This document shows positions 61,413 to 64,000 of a stretch of 64,000 nucleotides of DNA, in pieces. Below the pieces are notes generated by a model. The model made no database searches. It was not told the DNA's origin and saw nothing but the letters and a program-made list of their open reading frames with translations. The position numbers were made by a program, and so were the translations under genes. How positions within the stretch are numbered: the stretch's first letter is position 1; each line of letters opens with the position of its first letter. The stretch comes from an uncultured Lachnobacterium sp. (GTDB taxonomy: Bacteria; Bacillota; Clostridia; Lachnospirales; Lachnospiraceae): contig URDU01000002.1 in the NCBI GenBank assembly GCA_900546625.1, positions 1 to 64,000 of the forward strand. The letters are read 5' to 3'.

Positions 61413-62312
61413 ATGACTCTGCAACAATTAAAATACGTGGTGACAGTGGCAGAATGTGGCAATATAACAGAGGCTGCAAAGCAGCTTTTTGTCTCGCAGC
61501 CCACTGTGACCAGCGCTATACATGACCTGGAAAAAGAGATGCAGATAGTTATTTTCATCAGGACAAACAAGGGAGTGATATTATCAGAAGATGGTGAGAG
61601 ATTTCTCGGTCATGCCAGACAGGTGCTCGAGCAGGTAGATCTCATAGAGGGGATCTACAAGGATGATGTGGTGAGTAAGCCGCACTTTGCGGTATCGTGT
61701 CAGCATTATTCCTTTGCGGTGAATGCATTTGTGGATGTAATCAGAAAGTTTGATGCATATCAGTATGATTTTACCATCAGGGAGGAGCAGACTCACGAAA
61801 TTATTGAGGATGTCACGAATTTAAAGAGTGAGCTGGGAGTCATATATCTAAGCTCCAAGAATACGGAGGTGCTCTCAAAGATGCTAAAGCGTAATGAACT
61901 CGAGTTCACAGAGCTTTTTACAGCCACACCGCATGTATTCATATGTGACAGTCACCCGCTTGCTTCAAAAAAGAGCATCACGATGGATGATCTGCAGGAC
62001 TATCCGTACCTGACGTATGAGCAGGGAGAGTACAATTCACAGTACTTTTCGGAGGAGTTTGTCAGCACTCTTGACAGCAGAAAGAATATCAGGGTCAGAG
62101 ACAGAGCTACACTTTTTAATCTGATAATTGGCTTAAATGGCTATACAGTGTGCTCAGGAGTGATTTCCGCAGAGCTGAATGGAAGGAATATTATATCAAA
62201 GCCACTTGATGTGGAGGAGTATATGAGGATAGGCATTATCAGCAGAAAGGGTGTGGTACTCTCGCGATATGCAAGGGAGTATATTGAAGCATTGAAGGCG
62301 CACTGTATGTGA
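61413..62312 (+). CDS. LysR-family transcriptional regulator
   Basis: This 299-residue regulator has an N-terminal HTH (LQQLKYVVTVAECGNITEAA, then KQLFVSQPTVTSAIHDLEKE) and a two-lobed effector domain. It lies upstream of the thioredoxin-reductase-like gene, which it may control, although an AT-rich repeat separates them. ATGs at 61407 and 61413 are in frame, and 61413 has GGAGGAG at 7-nt spacing. The effector is unknown. Confidence 0.9.
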   Translation: MTLQQLKYVVTVAECGNITEAAKQLFVSQPTVTSAIHDLEKEMQIVIFIRTNKGVILSEDGERFLGHARQVLEQVDLIEGIYKDDVVSKPHFAVSCQHYSFAVNAFVDVIRKFDAYQYDFTIREEQTHEIIEDVTNLKSELGVIYLSSKNTEVLSKMLKRNELEFTELFTATPHVFICDSHPLASKKSITMDDLQDYPYLTYEQGEYNSQYFSEEFVSTLDSRKNIRVRDRATLFNLIIGLNGYTVCSGVISAELNGRNIISKPLDVEEYMRIGIISRKGVVLSRYAREYIEALKAHCM

Positions 62313-62326
62313 CACTACAATCAATA

Positions 62327-62396
62327 TATAAGACATAATGTATAAGATATGATATATAAAATATGATATATAAGATATGATATATATGATATATCA
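62327..62396. repeat. 14-bp AT-rich tandem repeat
   Basis: Five tandem units of about 14 bp. Units two and four (62341-62354, 62369-62382) are identical TATAAGATATGATA, the third differs by one base, and the first and fifth are diverged. It fills most of the gap between the LysR and flavoprotein genes. Contraction or expansion could alter the promoter spacing of the flavoprotein gene. Confidence 0.85.
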
Positions 62397-62444
62397 TATA
62401 TAAGGTCTGAACATATACAAACATTTGGTACAAGGAGCATAAGC

Positions 62445-63302
62445 ATGTACGACAGCATAATAATAGGAACAGGTCCTGCCGGACTGTCGGCAGCCCTGAA
62501 TTTAAAAACATATAAAAAGGATTTTATCTGGTTTGGGTCAAAGAACCTGAGCGATAAGGTGCAAAAAGCAGAGAAAATCGCAAACTATCCTGGATTTCCG
62601 ATGATAAGCGGTCAGGAGCTGTTTGAACGCTTTGACGCGCACAGACGGGCAGCAGGAATTGATATAACAGAAAAGACCGTGACCAATATCATGCCTGCAG
62701 GAGATGGATTTATGGTGCTTGCAGACAATGAGGTGTATGAGGCGAGGTCTCTCATACTGTGCATGGGTGTGATGTCTGCAAAGCAGCTTGACAGGGAGGA
62801 TGAGCTCCTTGGAAAGAGGCTCAGCTACTGTGCCACCTGTGACGGCATGTTTTACAAGGATAAGAGGATAGCTGTCATATGCAATGACAAAAAGTATGAG
62901 CATGAGGTAAAATATCTTGCAGATATTGCGGCAGAGGTATTGTATTTCCCGACCTTTAATGACAGCGAAATAGAGCTTTCCAATGTAAAGATATCAAGGG
63001 ATATGCCTGTTGCATTGACAGGTGATTCATTTGTAGAGGGAATTACGCTTCGAAGCGGAAGGACTGAGAGCGTTGACGGAGTGTTCTGCCTCAGAAATGC
63101 CATCGCACCGTCAAAGCTTATGCCACAGCTTGAAGTCGAAAACGCACATATATTGGTGGACAGAGCCCAGCAGACAAATGTAGCAGGCTGTTTTGCAGCG
63201 GGTGACTGCACAGGCAGGCCTTACCAGTATACGAAGGCTGTCGGAGAGGGAAATGTGGCAGCACACTCTTGTATACAATATCTTAGTAAATCAGAAAAAT
63301 AA
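62445..63302 (+). CDS. thioredoxin-reductase-like flavoprotein without NADPH motif (possible ferredoxin-type)
   Basis: This 285-residue protein has the FAD-binding motif IIGTGPAGLSAALNL, the redox-active CATC (Cys129, Cys132) in SYCATCDGMFY, and the C-terminal FAD motif GCFAAGDCTGRPYQYTKAVG. The usual NADPH site (GGGNSA and a following HRR-type segment) is missing: after the CXXC it reads RIAVICNDKKYEHEVKYLAD. Clostridial ferredoxin-dependent flavin thioredoxin reductases lack this site in the same way, so it may take electrons from ferredoxin. Reduction of a thioredoxin is likely. An AAGGAG ribosome site precedes it. Confidence 0.85.
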   Translation: MYDSIIIGTGPAGLSAALNLKTYKKDFIWFGSKNLSDKVQKAEKIANYPGFPMISGQELFERFDAHRRAAGIDITEKTVTNIMPAGDGFMVLADNEVYEARSLILCMGVMSAKQLDREDELLGKRLSYCATCDGMFYKDKRIAVICNDKKYEHEVKYLADIAAEVLYFPTFNDSEIELSNVKISRDMPVALTGDSFVEGITLRSGRTESVDGVFCLRNAIAPSKLMPQLEVENAHILVDRAQQTNVAGCFAAGDCTGRPYQYTKAVGEGNVAAHSCIQYLSKSEK

Positions 63303-63345
63303 TATGGCAATGGCATAGAGGTCGGTTAAAGCATGTTAAAGGCAA

Positions 63346-64000
63346 TTACAGCCATTTACCATTGAGAAGATACTGATTTCTCTCAGCTCCGACTGAGACA
63401 AACTGTATTTCATGTCTTAGCATGTCCTCAAGCGAACTTATGTAGCGCTTGGCATTTACAGGCAGCTCATCATACGACCTGCAGTTTGATATATTGGTTT
63501 TCCACCCCGGCAGCATTTTGACTACCGGGGTATATTTTTCAAGATTTTCGGTAGGGTCAAAGACATTGGTTACAGCATTTTTATACTGATATCCGGTGAT
63601 TACTGGAATTTCGTCCATGATGCTAAGAACATCGAGCTTGGTCAGTGCAATTTTGTCAGCATGCTGGCATTTTAGACCATAGCGGCTTGCAACGGCATCA
63701 AACGGACCTACACGACGTGGTCTTCCGGTTGCAGCACCATATTCGCTGCCATATTTGCGGACCATCTCAGTCCATTCACCGTTCATTGCTTTTTCTGCGA
63801 CAAACGGTCCGGCTCCGACACAGGTAGAGTATGCTTTTAGCACACCTACCACATGGTCTAATGAAGCACCGGGGATACCGGCACCTATAGGACCGTATGC
63901 GGAGATGGTAGAGGAGCTTGAGGTATATGGGAAAATACCATAGTCGATATCCCTCATTGCACCGAGCTGTGCTTCAAGGACAACACGCTTTCCCTTTGAG
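63346..64000 (-). CDS. purA: adenylosuccinate synthetase, C-terminal part
   Basis: The 3' part of purA reads from the window edge; the start lies beyond 64000. The frame is open through the edge (KGKRVVLEAQLGAMRDIDYG). The motifs ATGRPRRVGPFDAVASRYG, TKLDVLSIMDEIPVITGY and a C-terminal ISSLEDMLRHEIQFVSVGAER are diagnostic. PurA joins IMP and aspartate with GTP to adenylosuccinate in AMP synthesis. It is convergent with the flavoprotein gene. No clear terminator is seen in the 43-bp gap. Confidence 0.95.
   Translation of the reverse strand, partial: SKGKRVVLEAQLGAMRDIDYGIFPYTSSSSTISAYGPIGAGIPGASLDHVVGVLKAYSTCVGAGPFVAEKAMNGEWTEMVRKYGSEYGAATGRPRRVGPFDAVASRYGLKCQHADKIALTKLDVLSIMDEIPVITGYQYKNAVTNVFDPTENLEKYTPVVKMLPGWKTNISNCRSYDELPVNAKRYISSLEDMLRHEIQFVSVGAERNQYLLNGKWL

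Overview
The window looks like a chromosomal segment of a motile, starch-using gut Clostridium in the family Lachnospiraceae. The best fit from memory is Agathobacter rectalis (Eubacterium rectale) or a close Roseburia relative. The case rests on moderate GC with strong GGAGG ribosome sites, a very large cell-wall-anchored multi-CBM GH13 amylase, cellobiose phosphorylase beside a LacI regulator and an ATPase-less sugar importer, a eukaryote-like (type 2) IleRS behind a T-box, anaerobic NrdG, SpoVA proteins, a chemoreceptor and FliB. No species call can be proved from sequence alone. No rRNA, tRNA or CRISPR array was seen.

Layout. 1-745: end of an Rpn-type nuclease (cut by the window edge) and a small membrane protein. 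751-6167: a TetR regulator divergent from a compact operon of SCP2-like protein, membrane-anchored alpha/beta hydrolase, free-standing condensation-domain protein, free acyl carrier protein and acyl-activating ligase. This resembles a dissected NRPS/lipid-conjugation pathway and is the best candidate here for an undescribed system. 6505-7518: a family 2 glycosyltransferase. 7631-11825: de novo NAD synthesis (nadA divergent from nadB-nadC-niaR) with a palindrome over the nadB promoter. 11945-21373: chemoreceptor, Tyr/Gln-rich membrane protein, T-box/ileS, glycogen phosphorylase, TraX-like protein. 21440-31928: secreted transglutaminase-like protein, dnaE, pfkA, TrmH-type methyltransferase, small alarmone synthetase and ABC-F protein. 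Two very long imperfect palindromes (22629-23125 and 28987-29253) interrupt this stretch. 31969-38138: two-component system, lipoprotein and ABC exporter. 38125-43415: split ThrE-type exporter, DinJ/YafQ toxin-antitoxin, SpoVAA-SpoVAB, and an AAA/PD-(D/E)XK protein.

43519-50766 is a disaccharide utilisation locus: GH94 cellobiose phosphorylase divergent from lacI, a sugar-binding lipoprotein and two permeases, with matching TAAACGTTTA operators in the divergent region. 50910-53729 holds a DMT transporter, NrdG, a small membrane protein and FliB. 53730-54556 is non-coding and holds AT-rich sequence, four 74-bp tandem repeats, a strong hairpin terminator and the amylase promoter. The 1361-residue amylase follows. 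An IS1182-like element lies directly behind it and is flanked by two identical 28-bp copies of a terminator hairpin. The window closes with a Sel1-repeat membrane protein, a LysR regulator, a 14-bp AT tandem repeat, a thioredoxin-reductase-like flavoprotein lacking the NADPH-binding motif, and the 3' part of purA.

Functionally, the amylase, sugar importer, GH94 phosphorylase, glycogen phosphorylase and PfkA make a coherent route from polysaccharide to glycolysis. Outer digestion feeds phosphorolysis, which saves ATP. The NAD genes, NrdG and the putative ferredoxin-type thioredoxin reductase fit a strict anaerobe.
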